Positions 32,813-40,829 of a stretch of DNA of 40,829 bases are shown piece after piece. The stretch comes from Cellvibrionaceae bacterium. GTDB taxonomy: Bacteria; Pseudomonadota; Gammaproteobacteria; Pseudomonadales; Cellvibrionaceae. The DNA lies in contig JAOXRT010000225.1 of assembly GCA_025800365.1 (NCBI GenBank), forward strand, positions 1 to 40,829, given 5' to 3'. The stretch's first letter is position 1. Each line of letters opens with the position of its first letter. The notes beneath the pieces were generated by a model. The model was given only the letters and a program-made list of their open reading frames with translations, ran no database searches and was not told where the DNA came from. The translations under genes and the position numbers were made by a program.

Positions 32813-34229
32813 GTGGCGGAAGGGAGTTTTATCCGAAATAGCTGAGATTGTTATGGGGCAATCCCCAAAAGGCAAGGATTGCAATGAGAATAGTGACGGC
32901 TTGCCATTATTAAATGGACCGACAGAATTTGGACCCTCTCATCCGTTGCCGACTCAGTTCACAACTGACCCCAAAAAATATGCACGCGTAAATGATTTGC
33001 TTTTTTGCGTGAGAGGATCAACCACAGGAAGAATGAACTGGGCTGATCAAGAGTATGCTATTGGACGTGGAATAGGAGCTTTTCGGCATAAGCTTGGTAG
33101 TGCACACCAACCTTATTTAAGGGCTCTAATTGAATATCATCTTCCAACCTTATTACAGAGTGCAACAGGATCAACTTTTCCAAATGTTAGCAGGAATCAG
33201 TTGCTGGATTTAGAAATTGATATTGCCCCTGAGAATGACTCCGGAGCAATATCAAAAGTAATTGGAACCTTAGACAGAAAAATCCAACTAAACCGCCAAA
33301 CCAACCATACCCTAGAAAAAATGGCCCAAGCGCTGTTTAAAAGCTGGTTTGTGGATTTTGATCCGGTGATCGATAACGCGCTGGCAGCGGGCAATCCCAT
33401 CCCGCCCGAACTTGAGGCGAGGGCGAAACAAAGAGCTGAAGTGCTCGCCCAGGCACAAACAGAGGCCGGTAAGCCTTCTCAAGAGAATGCGAACAGCGGA
33501 GAAGGCGACAACAACCCGCCCGCCTACCTAAGCCCAGAAATCCGAAAGCTGTTCCCTAGTGAGTTTGAAGAAACTGAAGAGTTGGGTTGGGTGCCTAAGG
33601 GATGGAGTATTAAGGATATGACAGATCTCGTTGATACAGTGTCGGAAACCTACCCATTGAAGTCTGTTGATAAGGTCATTTTTTTAAATACTGGTGATAT
33701 TGAAGCTGGTCAGTTCCTACACGAGAATTACTCATCAGTAGATGGCTTACCTGGCCAAGCTAAAAAATCAATACGGCAAGATGATATTCTTTACAGTGAA
33801 ATAAGACCAAAAAACAAACGCTACGCATACGTTAACTTTGAAGCTGGTGAACATGTTGTATCAACAAAATTAATGGTTCTCAGGAGTAAAGGAGCTGTAA
33901 GCTCAAAGTTTGCGTATTTTGTTTTGTCGAGAACTGAGGTGCTTAACGAATTGCAGCGTATAGCGGAACTCCGATCTGGGACATTTCCTCAAATAACATA
34001 CAAAGAGCTTTCACTGGTTAATGTGGTAATTCCTGATGATCAAGAAATACTAAAGTTATTTTCTAGCTTGATTTTAGATGTTTATTATAAACAACAATTT
34101 CATCTTCAAGAGCAAAATGTGGAGCTGGAGAAGCTTCGCGACACATTACTCCCAAAGCTAATCTCAGGCGAACTACGCCTCCCATCAACAGCCGATACCA
34201 AACCATCCTTAAAGGCCACCACCCCATGA
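32802..34229 (+). CDS. hsdS: Type I restriction-modification specificity subunit
   Basis: HsdS reads the bipartite target sequence for the complex. From ATG 32802 (GGAGG about 10 bases before it, inside hsdM) it has 475 residues; an in-frame ATG at 32766 would be deep inside hsdM and is less likely. The layout is the classical two-half plan: TRD1 about 1-140 (SEIAEIVMGQSP...NVSRNQLLDLEI), central conserved helices about 150-265 (QTNHTLEKMAQALFKSWFVD, then an Ala/Glu/Gln-rich linker), TRD2 about 268-410 (KSVDKVIFLNTGDIEAGQFL...FPQITYKEL), and a distal helix ending LEKLRDTLLPKLISGEL. The two TRD segments are visibly richer in A/T than the linker, as expected for exchangeable modules. Its stop overlaps the next ATG by four bases. 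Confidence 0.95.
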   Translation: MGSEWRKGVLSEIAEIVMGQSPKGKDCNENSDGLPLLNGPTEFGPSHPLPTQFTTDPKKYARVNDLLFCVRGSTTGRMNWADQEYAIGRGIGAFRHKLGSAHQPYLRALIEYHLPTLLQSATGSTFPNVSRNQLLDLEIDIAPENDSGAISKVIGTLDRKIQLNRQTNHTLEKMAQALFKSWFVDFDPVIDNALAAGNPIPPELEARAKQRAEVLAQAQTEAGKPSQENANSGEGDNNPPAYLSPEIRKLFPSEFEETEELGWVPKGWSIKDMTDLVDTVSETYPLKSVDKVIFLNTGDIEAGQFLHENYSSVDGLPGQAKKSIRQDDILYSEIRPKNKRYAYVNFEAGEHVVSTKLMVLRSKGAVSSKFAYFVLSRTEVLNELQRIAELRSGTFPQITYKELSLVNVVIPDDQEILKLFSSLILDVYYKQQFHLQEQNVELEKLRDTLLPKLISGELRLPSTADTKPSLKATTP

Positions 34230-34900
34230 TAGCCCTTCACGCCAGCAAAGCACTGTTTGCTAAATTGCCCGTGGATGATCAGGGGCGTTTGCCGATACAG
34301 CAGGCCACTCACTACATAGTGCAACGCGAGGTTCCACTGGCGGTGAACCCCCTCAGTGATTGGCAGGCCCACCTGTTTACCTTGCAGCGCCGCCAGTGTG
34401 TGTTGTGGGTACACGGGGCTACGCGCTTCCCCCTGTTTATGCCTTGCCTGACCAAAGCGGATTTTAAAGATTTGCAGTGGCTGTTTGTCGATACCTTGAT
34501 GAACACGTTACTGAAAGCCGGTGCCAGTGACCGCCAGATGCAAACCGCTGACGCCTTGTTGCAACCGTTACAGATCGATAGTGTCTGCGACCGCTCGATG
34601 CAGGCCACCATTAATCGCATGAAAGGCGATATAGAGCATTCGCTCTACTATCACGAATCGAAGGTCGCCGATCTGTCGTCTTACCGCACCGGCGCATGGC
34701 TGGCTGATAGGCCTTGCAATGTGAAAGGGAAAAAGGATTGCCTGTGGCCCCAACAAGAAATGCTGGCCTTATTGGATAGAGCGGCATCGAGCCTGCTGGA
34801 CAGTGGTTGCTTGCTGCTGATTAATACTGATGACGAGAGTGAGGCGCTAGCCGACAATGTGGTGTCACTCAGTGCCTATCGCCAGGAACACAAATTGTGA
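34226..34900 (+). CDS. DUF6933-like protein encoded inside the type I operon
   Basis: This 224-residue protein has no catalytic motif I recognise. The stretch at about 43-140 reads LSDWQAHLFTLQRRQCVLWV, then FPLFMPCLTKADFKDL and CDRSMQATINRMKGDIEHSL. This is the pattern of DUF6933: a W.A.L....R.C.L.. strand pair, a long helix, then DRS....N at the end. The C-terminal 60 residues (from about 165, CLWPQQEMLALLDRA) look like an added helical region. ATG and the hsdS stop overlap as ATGA (34226-34229), so it is translationally coupled to the specificity subunit. That close tie suggests a role in the restriction complex (assembly, control or immunity), which is inference. It precedes hsdR by 159 bases. 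Confidence 0.8.
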   Translation: MIALHASKALFAKLPVDDQGRLPIQQATHYIVQREVPLAVNPLSDWQAHLFTLQRRQCVLWVHGATRFPLFMPCLTKADFKDLQWLFVDTLMNTLLKAGASDRQMQTADALLQPLQIDSVCDRSMQATINRMKGDIEHSLYYHESKVADLSSYRTGAWLADRPCNVKGKKDCLWPQQEMLALLDRAASSLLDSGCLLLINTDDESEALADNVVSLSAYRQEHKL

Positions 34901-35054
34901 CCTTTGGAGGGCACGCCAGTACAATTTGGAGGCAGGGTGAATTAGAGGTAGCCGAGTGCGAAGGTTTTATCAGAGGGGCGTTTGGTAGGGGTGTTTTGTA
35001 GGCGTTTTAAGCATTTGAGTTATTAATATTGGCCACCGTTTTACAGGGATAAAA

Positions 35055-35063
35055 ATGGAATGA
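35055..35063 (+). promoter_or_regulatory. Two-codon minicistron overlapping the hsdR start
   Basis: ATG GAA TGA at 35055-35063 overlaps the hsdR ATG at 35060. The Shine-Dalgarno AGGGA (35045-35049) is 5 bases from the minicistron ATG and 10 from the hsdR ATG, so ribosomes could initiate on the short ORF first and restart at hsdR. Confidence 0.45.
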
Positions 35064-38000
35064 TCAAGTTTACTGAAGCACAGCTGGAATCGGCGATTAT
35101 TGAATTGCTGGCCGCGCAGGGCTACCCCCACGCCAGTGGAGAATCATTACAGCTGAAGCCAGGCGAAGTGTTGATTAAGGAAGACCTACGCGCTTATCTG
35201 CAAGCGCAGTATCAAAGCGAAGATATTACCGAGTCTGAAATAGACGGCATTATCAAACAGCTTGAGTTGTTACCTGCGAGCGATCTTTACGACAGCAATA
35301 AGCAGTTTTGCAAGTGGCTGAGTGATGGCTTTTTATTAAAGCGCGAGGATGCACAGGCAAAGGACATTTATATTCAGCTGATCGATTACTCCGACCTAGC
35401 TTTGGTTCAGCATTTGCTCGTTGATGAAACGCTTGAAGAGCACGAGCACGAGCACGAGCACGAGCACACAGCAACGCTCTGTGTGGCTGAGCAAGCTGGC
35501 CGTTATTCTGTTGGCAATGCAGCGGCTACTGAGAACCCGGCCAGTGATTCTATAGACAGCAATAATATCTATAAGGTGGTGAATCAGCTCACCATTGAAG
35601 GCGTAGAGCAAGATCGCATCCCCGATGGCATTCTCTATATCAATGGCCTGCCGTTAGTAGTGTTTGAGTTTAAAAGTGCTATTCGCGAAGAGAGCGCCAA
35701 TATCGAACACGCCCATACCCAGTTAACGGTTCGCTACCGTCGCGATATTCCCCAGTTGTTTGTCTATAACGCTTTCTGTGTGATCAGTGATGGCGTCAAT
35801 AACAAGGTGGGCACGGTGTTTGCCCCTTACGAGTTCTACTATGGTTGGCGAAAAATTACGGGTAATGAGTCGATTGAGAAGGATGGTATCGACTCGCTCC
35901 ATACCATGCTGCAGGGCTTGTTTGATCAGCGCCGTTTACGTGAAGTGATTCGACACTTTATTTATTTTCCTGATAAATCCCACGATGAAGTAAAAATTAT
36001 CTGCCGTTATCCGCAGTATTATGCGGCTAATAAATTGTTTGAAAGTATCAAGCAGCATCAGAAACGCCCGGATGGTGAAGGCGGCTTTGTTGGCGACGGC
36101 AAGGGCGGCACTTATTTTGGTGCTACTGGCTGCGGTAAGAGCTTTACCATGCAATTTCTTGCCCGCCTGCTGATGAAAAGTGTGGAGTTTGAAAGCCCCA
36201 CCATTGTATTGATTACCGACCGCACGGATTTGGATGATCAGCTGAGTAAGCAGTTCACCAATGCCAAGAGCTATATTGGCGATCAGATTGTGGAGAGCGT
36301 TGAGTCACGGGCTGATCTGCGGGCCAGGCTCCAAGGCCGCCAAAGTGGCGGTGTATTCCTCACCACCATTCACAAGTTTACCGAAGACGCTGAGCTGCTT
36401 ACTGATCGCTGTAATGTGATTTGTATCAGCGATGAGGCGCACCGCAGCCAGATCAATCTCGACCAGAAAGTGACGGTAATTGACGAAGGCCCAAATAAAG
36501 GCGTGAAGAAGAGCTACGGCTTTGCCAAGTACCTCCATGATTCGCTGCCCAATGCCACCTATGTGGGCTTTACCGGCACACCGATTGACGCCACCTTAGA
36601 TGTGTTTGGTCAAGTGGTCGACAGCTACACCATGAGCGAGTCGGTGAAGGATGAGATTACCGTTCGTATTGTGTACGAAGGCCGCGCAGCTCGTGTGGTA
36701 TTGGAGAATGCCAAGCTTAAAGAAATTGAAGAGTATTACGATCAATGCGAGAAGGATGGCGCCAACGAATACCAGATAGAAGAGAGCAAGAAGGCCATGG
36801 CCAATATGGGGGTGATCCTAGGTGACCCCGACCGTATTCGAGCGCTCGCTAAAGACTTTGTAGAGCATTACGAGGCCAGAACAGAAGAAGGCGCTACCGT
36901 GGCGGCTAAGGCGATGTTCGTCAGTAGCTCGCGCCACATTGCCTATGCCTTTTATCAAGAGTTGAGAGAGCTGCGCCCAGAGTGGTTTGAGGTGAAAGCC
37001 TGTGTAGAAGGTGAAGAGCTCAGCGAGCAAGAGAAAAAGGATATTAAACCCAGCGAGCGTGTTCGCTTGGTGATGACCCGCGGCAAGGATGACCCGAAAG
37101 AACTCTGGGATTTACTGGGCACTAAAGACGACCGCAAAGAGCTGGATCGCCAGTTTAAAAAGGCCAAGTCCAACTTTAAGATCGCCATTGTGGTGGATAT
37201 GTGGCTCACCGGTTTTGATGTGCCATTCCTCGATACCATTTACATCGATAAGCCGGTGGCCAAGCACAATCTGGTTCAGACCATCTCCCGTGTGAACCGC
37301 AAGTTTGCCGGAAAGTCTAAGGGCTTGGTGGTGGATTATATCGGTATTAAAAAGGCCATGAATCAGGCGATGGCTAAATACTCCAAAACCAGCCAAACTG
37401 ACTTTGAAGATGTTCAGGCCTCCTTGGTAGAAGTGCGCAACCACTTGGATCTATTGCGCCAGCTATTCCATAAATTCGACAGCAGCGATTACTTCAGTGG
37501 AGAGCCAGTGGCGCAGCTTAACTGCTTGAACCATGCGGCCGAGTTTGCGATGTCTGTGGGTAAGCTGGAAAAGCGATTTATGGGCCTGACTAAGCGCCTC
37601 AAGGCCGCCTATGACATTTGTTGTGGCAGTGAAGAATTAAAACAAACGGAAAAGGATCAAGTCCACTTCTACCTGGCCGTGCGCTCCATCGTTTACAAGC
37701 TCACCCGAGGCAATGCGCCAGATACCGCGCAGATGAACGCTAAGGTGAAAGAGTTGATCGCCGAGGCGCTGAAAAGCGATGGGGTGGATGAGATCTTCAA
37801 AATGGGCGAGGGCAATGAAGGTGCTATCGATATCTTTGATGACGACTATCTCGCCAAAATCGACAAGATCAAACTGCCTAATACTAAGATTGAGCTACTC
37901 AAGCAGCTATTGGCCAAAGCCATTAGCGAGATGAGCAAGACCAATAAGATGCAGGGCGTGGATTTCAGTAAGAAGTTTAAGGCATTGGTAGATAAGTACA

Positions 38001-38410
38001 ACGAGCGTAAAGAAAACGATGTGCTGGTGGGTGACGTACTGGATGACATTGCCACTGAGATTGTCGACCTCTACAGTGAGCTGCGCGACGAGATGAGTTC
38101 ATATGAGGGTATGGGTATCGACTTCGAAGAAAAAGCCTTCTACGACATTCTCAAGTCCCTAGCCGTTAAATATGATTTCACCTACCCCGAAGACAAGTTG
38201 GTCGAGCTGGCTAAAGAAGTCAAAGAAGTGGTGGATGATAAAGCTCAATACCCTGATTGGAATAATAAGGCAGACATTAAAGCCTCGCTAAAGGTAGATC
38301 TTATTATGTTGCTACATAAATATGGTTATCCGCCGGTCGCGAATGATGATGCTTATAAAGAGATCTTTGAGCAGGCTGAGAATTTTAAGAAAAATCGAGT
38401 TGCTTCTTAA
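35060..38410 (+). CDS. hsdR: Type I restriction endonuclease motor subunit
   Basis: This 1116-residue HsdR translocates DNA by ATP hydrolysis and cuts unmethylated DNA together with HsdM and HsdS. The N-terminal nuclease domain has the PD-(D/E)xK set: RIPDG with Asp189, then PLVVFEFKSA with Glu203 and Lys205. The helicase part has Walker A GATGCGKS (354-361), ITDRTDLDDQ, TTIHKF, the DEAH box in ISDEAHRSQ (458-461), VGFTGTPID, DMWLTGFDVPFLDTIY, and QTISRVNRKF. The C-terminal 250 residues are helical and probably bind HsdM. Unusual is a 45-residue insertion at about 122-168 that starts with five Glu-His pairs and is otherwise low in complexity. Confidence 0.97.
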   Translation: MIKFTEAQLESAIIELLAAQGYPHASGESLQLKPGEVLIKEDLRAYLQAQYQSEDITESEIDGIIKQLELLPASDLYDSNKQFCKWLSDGFLLKREDAQAKDIYIQLIDYSDLALVQHLLVDETLEEHEHEHEHEHTATLCVAEQAGRYSVGNAAATENPASDSIDSNNIYKVVNQLTIEGVEQDRIPDGILYINGLPLVVFEFKSAIREESANIEHAHTQLTVRYRRDIPQLFVYNAFCVISDGVNNKVGTVFAPYEFYYGWRKITGNESIEKDGIDSLHTMLQGLFDQRRLREVIRHFIYFPDKSHDEVKIICRYPQYYAANKLFESIKQHQKRPDGEGGFVGDGKGGTYFGATGCGKSFTMQFLARLLMKSVEFESPTIVLITDRTDLDDQLSKQFTNAKSYIGDQIVESVESRADLRARLQGRQSGGVFLTTIHKFTEDAELLTDRCNVICISDEAHRSQINLDQKVTVIDEGPNKGVKKSYGFAKYLHDSLPNATYVGFTGTPIDATLDVFGQVVDSYTMSESVKDEITVRIVYEGRAARVVLENAKLKEIEEYYDQCEKDGANEYQIEESKKAMANMGVILGDPDRIRALAKDFVEHYEARTEEGATVAAKAMFVSSSRHIAYAFYQELRELRPEWFEVKACVEGEELSEQEKKDIKPSERVRLVMTRGKDDPKELWDLLGTKDDRKELDRQFKKAKSNFKIAIVVDMWLTGFDVPFLDTIYIDKPVAKHNLVQTISRVNRKFAGKSKGLVVDYIGIKKAMNQAMAKYSKTSQTDFEDVQASLVEVRNHLDLLRQLFHKFDSSDYFSGEPVAQLNCLNHAAEFAMSVGKLEKRFMGLTKRLKAAYDICCGSEELKQTEKDQVHFYLAVRSIVYKLTRGNAPDTAQMNAKVKELIAEALKSDGVDEIFKMGEGNEGAIDIFDDDYLAKIDKIKLPNTKIELLKQLLAKAISEMSKTNKMQGVDFSKKFKALVDKYNERKENDVLVGDVLDDIATEIVDLYSELRDEMSSYEGMGIDFEEKAFYDILKSLAVKYDFTYPEDKLVELAKEVKEVVDDKAQYPDWNNKADIKASLKVDLIMLLHKYGYPPVANDDAYKEIFEQAENFKKNRVAS
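35438..35467 (+). repeat. Hexanucleotide tandem repeat inside hsdR
   Basis: GAGCAC is repeated five times without a mismatch, encoding five Glu-His pairs (residues about 127-136). Being a multiple of three, changes in copy number would alter length but not frame. Confidence 0.9.
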
Positions 38411-38563
38411 GAAAAAGGCAAGCCGACTGTAAATAGCCCTTGTGGTTGCTTTCTAATGCGTCTGAGTAGAGAAGGTGCGCCTTTGATTGTTGCCTTTCAA
38501 AATTGTTTCGGGGTTATGTAAATTATCTTTAAGTAAGTTTTTCTAACTAATTTGGTAGTCGAA

Positions 38564-40675
38564 ATGAGTGGCAAAATAAAGGAACTGTTTGAGAAATACA
38601 AAATTGATAAGGATTACTCAGGGTGGATTGAAAGCTACAAGGAGCGCTGCAAAGAATTCTCTGAAATCAAAGGCTTGGATGGATCTAGTGATGAGTACCT
38701 TCGCAATTTATGGTTTGAAAAGAGCAATGGTGTTAGTAGTGTAGGGTCTGGATCACTTAGCCATAAGGAATACGACTCTTGGTCGGTTAATGATTTACCA
38801 AGGATAACGAAGGACATACAAGCCGATTCGAGTCCTTCCTCTTTTTCTCGATTACTTGATTGGTTAAGGAAGGCGAAGCTCGAAGGTAAGTTTCACTATG
38901 AACGACGTGCCGTCTTGGCAAGAGTATTTGCAACGGCAAACCCCAAATTGTATACCACTGTTCTGAATGACGCGCATCTTCAAAGGTTGTTGCGAGTCCT
39001 AAATGAGTCGCCCTATGAATTGAAAATTTCCTTGGATGGGACATGGGCCGATCGAAACCAGAGCTTGACTAAGGCAATTGACGAATGTGTCGATTTCGGC
39101 GGCGATTATTTTATACGTAACACCTTCATTTGGTACCTTAAGGAAGTACTGTTATCTAGCAATAAAAAACCTGAAAGTGAAGGCGACGAAATTACGGATA
39201 CTGGCCGAAAGCCAAATTCTATTAGTGAGTATCTACCATTAAATAGAATTTTGTATGGTCCGCCAGGCACAGGCAAAACCTACCATAGTATTGAGGCGTC
39301 TGTGCGAGCGGCTGATCCAGTATTTGATTGGGGTGATTCTCGCGCCAAGCTAAAAACCCGTTATGATGAGCTGGTCTCTGAAGGTCGGATTCGATTTGTA
39401 ACATTTCATCAAAGTTATGGCTATGAAGAATTTGTGGAGGGCTTGAGGGCTGAGACAAATGAAGCTGGTCAAATTAGCTACACCGTAGAAGCTGGGGTTT
39501 TTCAGCGTATAGCTAATGATGCTGCAAGAAATGCTTCTGATAGAGGTGCGGCTTTCGACGGGGCTTTGCGAGAGTTTATTAATGAACTGGGGGAGTCTGG
39601 CCGAATTTCCTTGCAAACTCAAAAGGGAAAAGCATTTCAAGTTGATTATAGTGGTGGGAAGACCTTCCGAATCTTTCCAGAAGATACTATTAAAGAAGAT
39701 ATGAGGAGCGGTTACCCTGCCTCTTTACAGCACGTTAGTGACCTCTATTATGGGATTGAGCAGGATAAGGTTTACAATCCCTCATATGTTAAAGGAATTC
39801 TTAAGTATCTTATTGATAAATATGAGCTGCCTGAATTTGATAGTGTCTCAGAAAAAGAATCTGATTCAAGGAATAACTATGTTTTGATAATCGATGAGAT
39901 TAATAGGGGTAACATTTCTAAGATATTTGGTGAGTTAATAACCCTGATCGAGCCGAGTAAGCGTGCAGGTGCAGACGAGGCTATTATTGTCGATTTGCCT
40001 TACTCCCGTAGAAAATTCGGTGTTCCAGATAACTTATATATTATAGGTACGATGAACACGGCGGATCGTTCTCTTTCAATGATTGATACTGCTCTGCGTA
40101 GGCGTTTTGATTTTATTGAGATGATGCCAGATCTAAATCCCTTAAAACATAAAGCTGTAGACATAACTCCAGAAAACAAAGACGACGATGCAGAAATTGA
40201 CTTAAGTGATCTGCTGATGGTGATGAATCGTCGCATTGAGTCATTGTACGATCGTGAACACTGTCTTGGGCATGCGTTTTTTATGCCTGTCGTTGCTGCA
40301 ATTGATAGTGGTGATAGTGCTGGTGCATGGTTAGAGTTACGATCGGTTTTCAAAAATAAAATCATCCCTCTCCTGGAAGAATACTTTTTCGAAGATTGGA
40401 ATAAGATAAGTTTAGTTCTTGGTGATCAGGAGAAACTGGAAGCTAACCGTTTTATAAGGAAACGTAACACTGAGAGCGAACTAGAAGATCTATTTGGCTC
40501 AGACTATACAGCAGAAAGTTATGACAGTTCGGACAATAGCTTTTATTGCAATTACCCAGCTTTGGATGAACCTGGCTTCTATGCAGGGATAGTTAAGCTA
40601 GGTGGCGATAAAAGAACTACTAAAGCTGCTAGCTCAGACAGAGATCACAGCTCCAAGCAAAAAGAAGCTAACTAA
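38564..40675 (+). CDS. mcrB: McrB-type AAA+ GTPase of a modified-DNA restriction system
   Basis: About 703 residues from ATG 38564; a TTG at 38552 is in frame but less likely. McrB recognises modified DNA and, driven by GTP, works with the nuclease McrC. The AAA+ core has Walker A GPPGTGKT (about 232-239), FHQSYGYEEFVEGLR, Walker B in VLIIDEINRGNISKIFGELI (440-459), and the McrB signature MNTADRSLSMIDTALRRRFD (497-516), all diagnostic. Residues 1-220 form a helical N-terminal region of unknown type in place of the E. coli DNA-binding domain. Between FHQSYGYEEF and Walker B is a segment of about 110 residues (325-435, with KAFQVDYSGGKTFRIFP). The sequence is visibly richer in A/T than hsdR, suggesting separate acquisition. 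Confidence 0.95.
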   Translation: MSGKIKELFEKYKIDKDYSGWIESYKERCKEFSEIKGLDGSSDEYLRNLWFEKSNGVSSVGSGSLSHKEYDSWSVNDLPRITKDIQADSSPSSFSRLLDWLRKAKLEGKFHYERRAVLARVFATANPKLYTTVLNDAHLQRLLRVLNESPYELKISLDGTWADRNQSLTKAIDECVDFGGDYFIRNTFIWYLKEVLLSSNKKPESEGDEITDTGRKPNSISEYLPLNRILYGPPGTGKTYHSIEASVRAADPVFDWGDSRAKLKTRYDELVSEGRIRFVTFHQSYGYEEFVEGLRAETNEAGQISYTVEAGVFQRIANDAARNASDRGAAFDGALREFINELGESGRISLQTQKGKAFQVDYSGGKTFRIFPEDTIKEDMRSGYPASLQHVSDLYYGIEQDKVYNPSYVKGILKYLIDKYELPEFDSVSEKESDSRNNYVLIIDEINRGNISKIFGELITLIEPSKRAGADEAIIVDLPYSRRKFGVPDNLYIIGTMNTADRSLSMIDTALRRRFDFIEMMPDLNPLKHKAVDITPENKDDDAEIDLSDLLMVMNRRIESLYDREHCLGHAFFMPVVAAIDSGDSAGAWLELRSVFKNKIIPLLEEYFFEDWNKISLVLGDQEKLEANRFIRKRNTESELEDLFGSDYTAESYDSSDNSFYCNYPALDEPGFYAGIVKLGGDKRTTKAASSDRDHSSKQKEAN

Positions 40676-40679
40676 AGCC

Positions 40680-40829
40680 ATGACTCGAAATATTCAATTG
40701 TACGAGTACGGGCATATACTAAGCGAAGAATGTAAAGGTAATAGCCTAAAGTTGAGCGAAGGTGAAAATGCTGCCTTTGTTAGCAGTAAAGCTTTTGCAC
40801 AGCTTGAGGCTTGGTGCAAAGATGGCAGT
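40680..40829 (+). CDS. mcrC: McrC, start of gene (truncated by window end)
   Basis: ATG at 40680 is four bases after the mcrB stop and the frame stays open to the window end (50 codons). The opening MTRNIQLYEYGHILSEECK matches the usual McrC beginning (IQLYEYG). McrC carries the PD-(D/E)xK nuclease that cuts DNA in complex with McrB; that domain lies beyond the window. Confidence 0.85.
   Translation, partial: MTRNIQLYEYGHILSEECKGNSLKLSEGENAAFVSSKAFAQLEAWCKDGS

Noticed and set aside
35438-35467. ON/OFF phase variation of hsdR by the hexanucleotide repeat
   Set aside because: The unit is six bases, so gain or loss keeps the frame; only length variation is possible.
35253-35611. Minus-strand frames with Ala-Arg or Leu-Val repeats
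   Set aside because: They are the reverse reading of the GAGCAC repeat in hsdR.

Overview
The window is bacterial, about 40.8 kb, and looks chromosomal. It suggests a Gram-negative gammaproteobacterium, probably a free-living (perhaps marine) member of the Pseudomonadales/Cellvibrionales neighbourhood. The reasons are a TonB-dependent receptor with inner-membrane PepSY partners, a Fur-controlled fagA-fumC pair as in Pseudomonas, a periplasmic-sensor GGDEF protein, AraC and LysR regulators, and many signal-peptide hydrolases. The taxonomic guess is inference. I saw no rRNA, tRNA, CRISPR array or complete insertion sequence.

Layout. 1-1268 holds most of a leftward multi-span membrane protein cut by the window edge. 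1684-3627 is a diguanylate cyclase. 3673-7906 is a leftward uptake operon (TonB receptor, two small membrane proteins, PepSY membrane protein) with a divergent AraC/PchR-like activator (8069-9142). 9182-11880 is a leftward Fur-box, FagA-like, FumC, methyltransferase unit. It is followed by a SOUL haem-binding lipoprotein, a frameshifted DUF6817-like gene and an enoyl-CoA isomerase-like gene. A LysR gene diverges from the isomerase gene across a near-perfect palindrome. 15066-20543 is a mixed accessory stretch: nitroreductase, HpaF-like tautomerase translationally adjacent to an alpha/beta hydrolase, class C beta-lactamase-fold hydrolase, AraC regulator, ABM monooxygenase and DUF2147 protein. 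20600-23539 holds two secreted proteins: a small unnamed-family protein and a leucine-rich-repeat protein with a duplicated C-terminal domain. 23923-30545 has a DEAD-box helicase, a 148-bp MITE-like repeat, an RDD membrane protein, an SDR with a signal peptide, a carboxylesterase, a second SDR and a second serine hydrolase.

30546-40829 is a defence island. A long regulatory region with three dyads and two short ORFs precedes hsdM-hsdS, then a DUF6933-like gene fused to hsdS by an ATGA overlap, then hsdR. After a short gap come mcrB and the first 50 codons of mcrC. The likely job is a type I restriction-modification system next to a type IV (modified-DNA) system. The candidates for something not well described are the DUF6933-like fourth gene of the type I operon, the very acidic 54-residue ORF and dyads upstream of hsdM, the two-codon minicistron overlapping the hsdR start, and the unusual N-terminal and internal segments of McrB. 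All identifications rest on reading motifs by eye; no database search was run.
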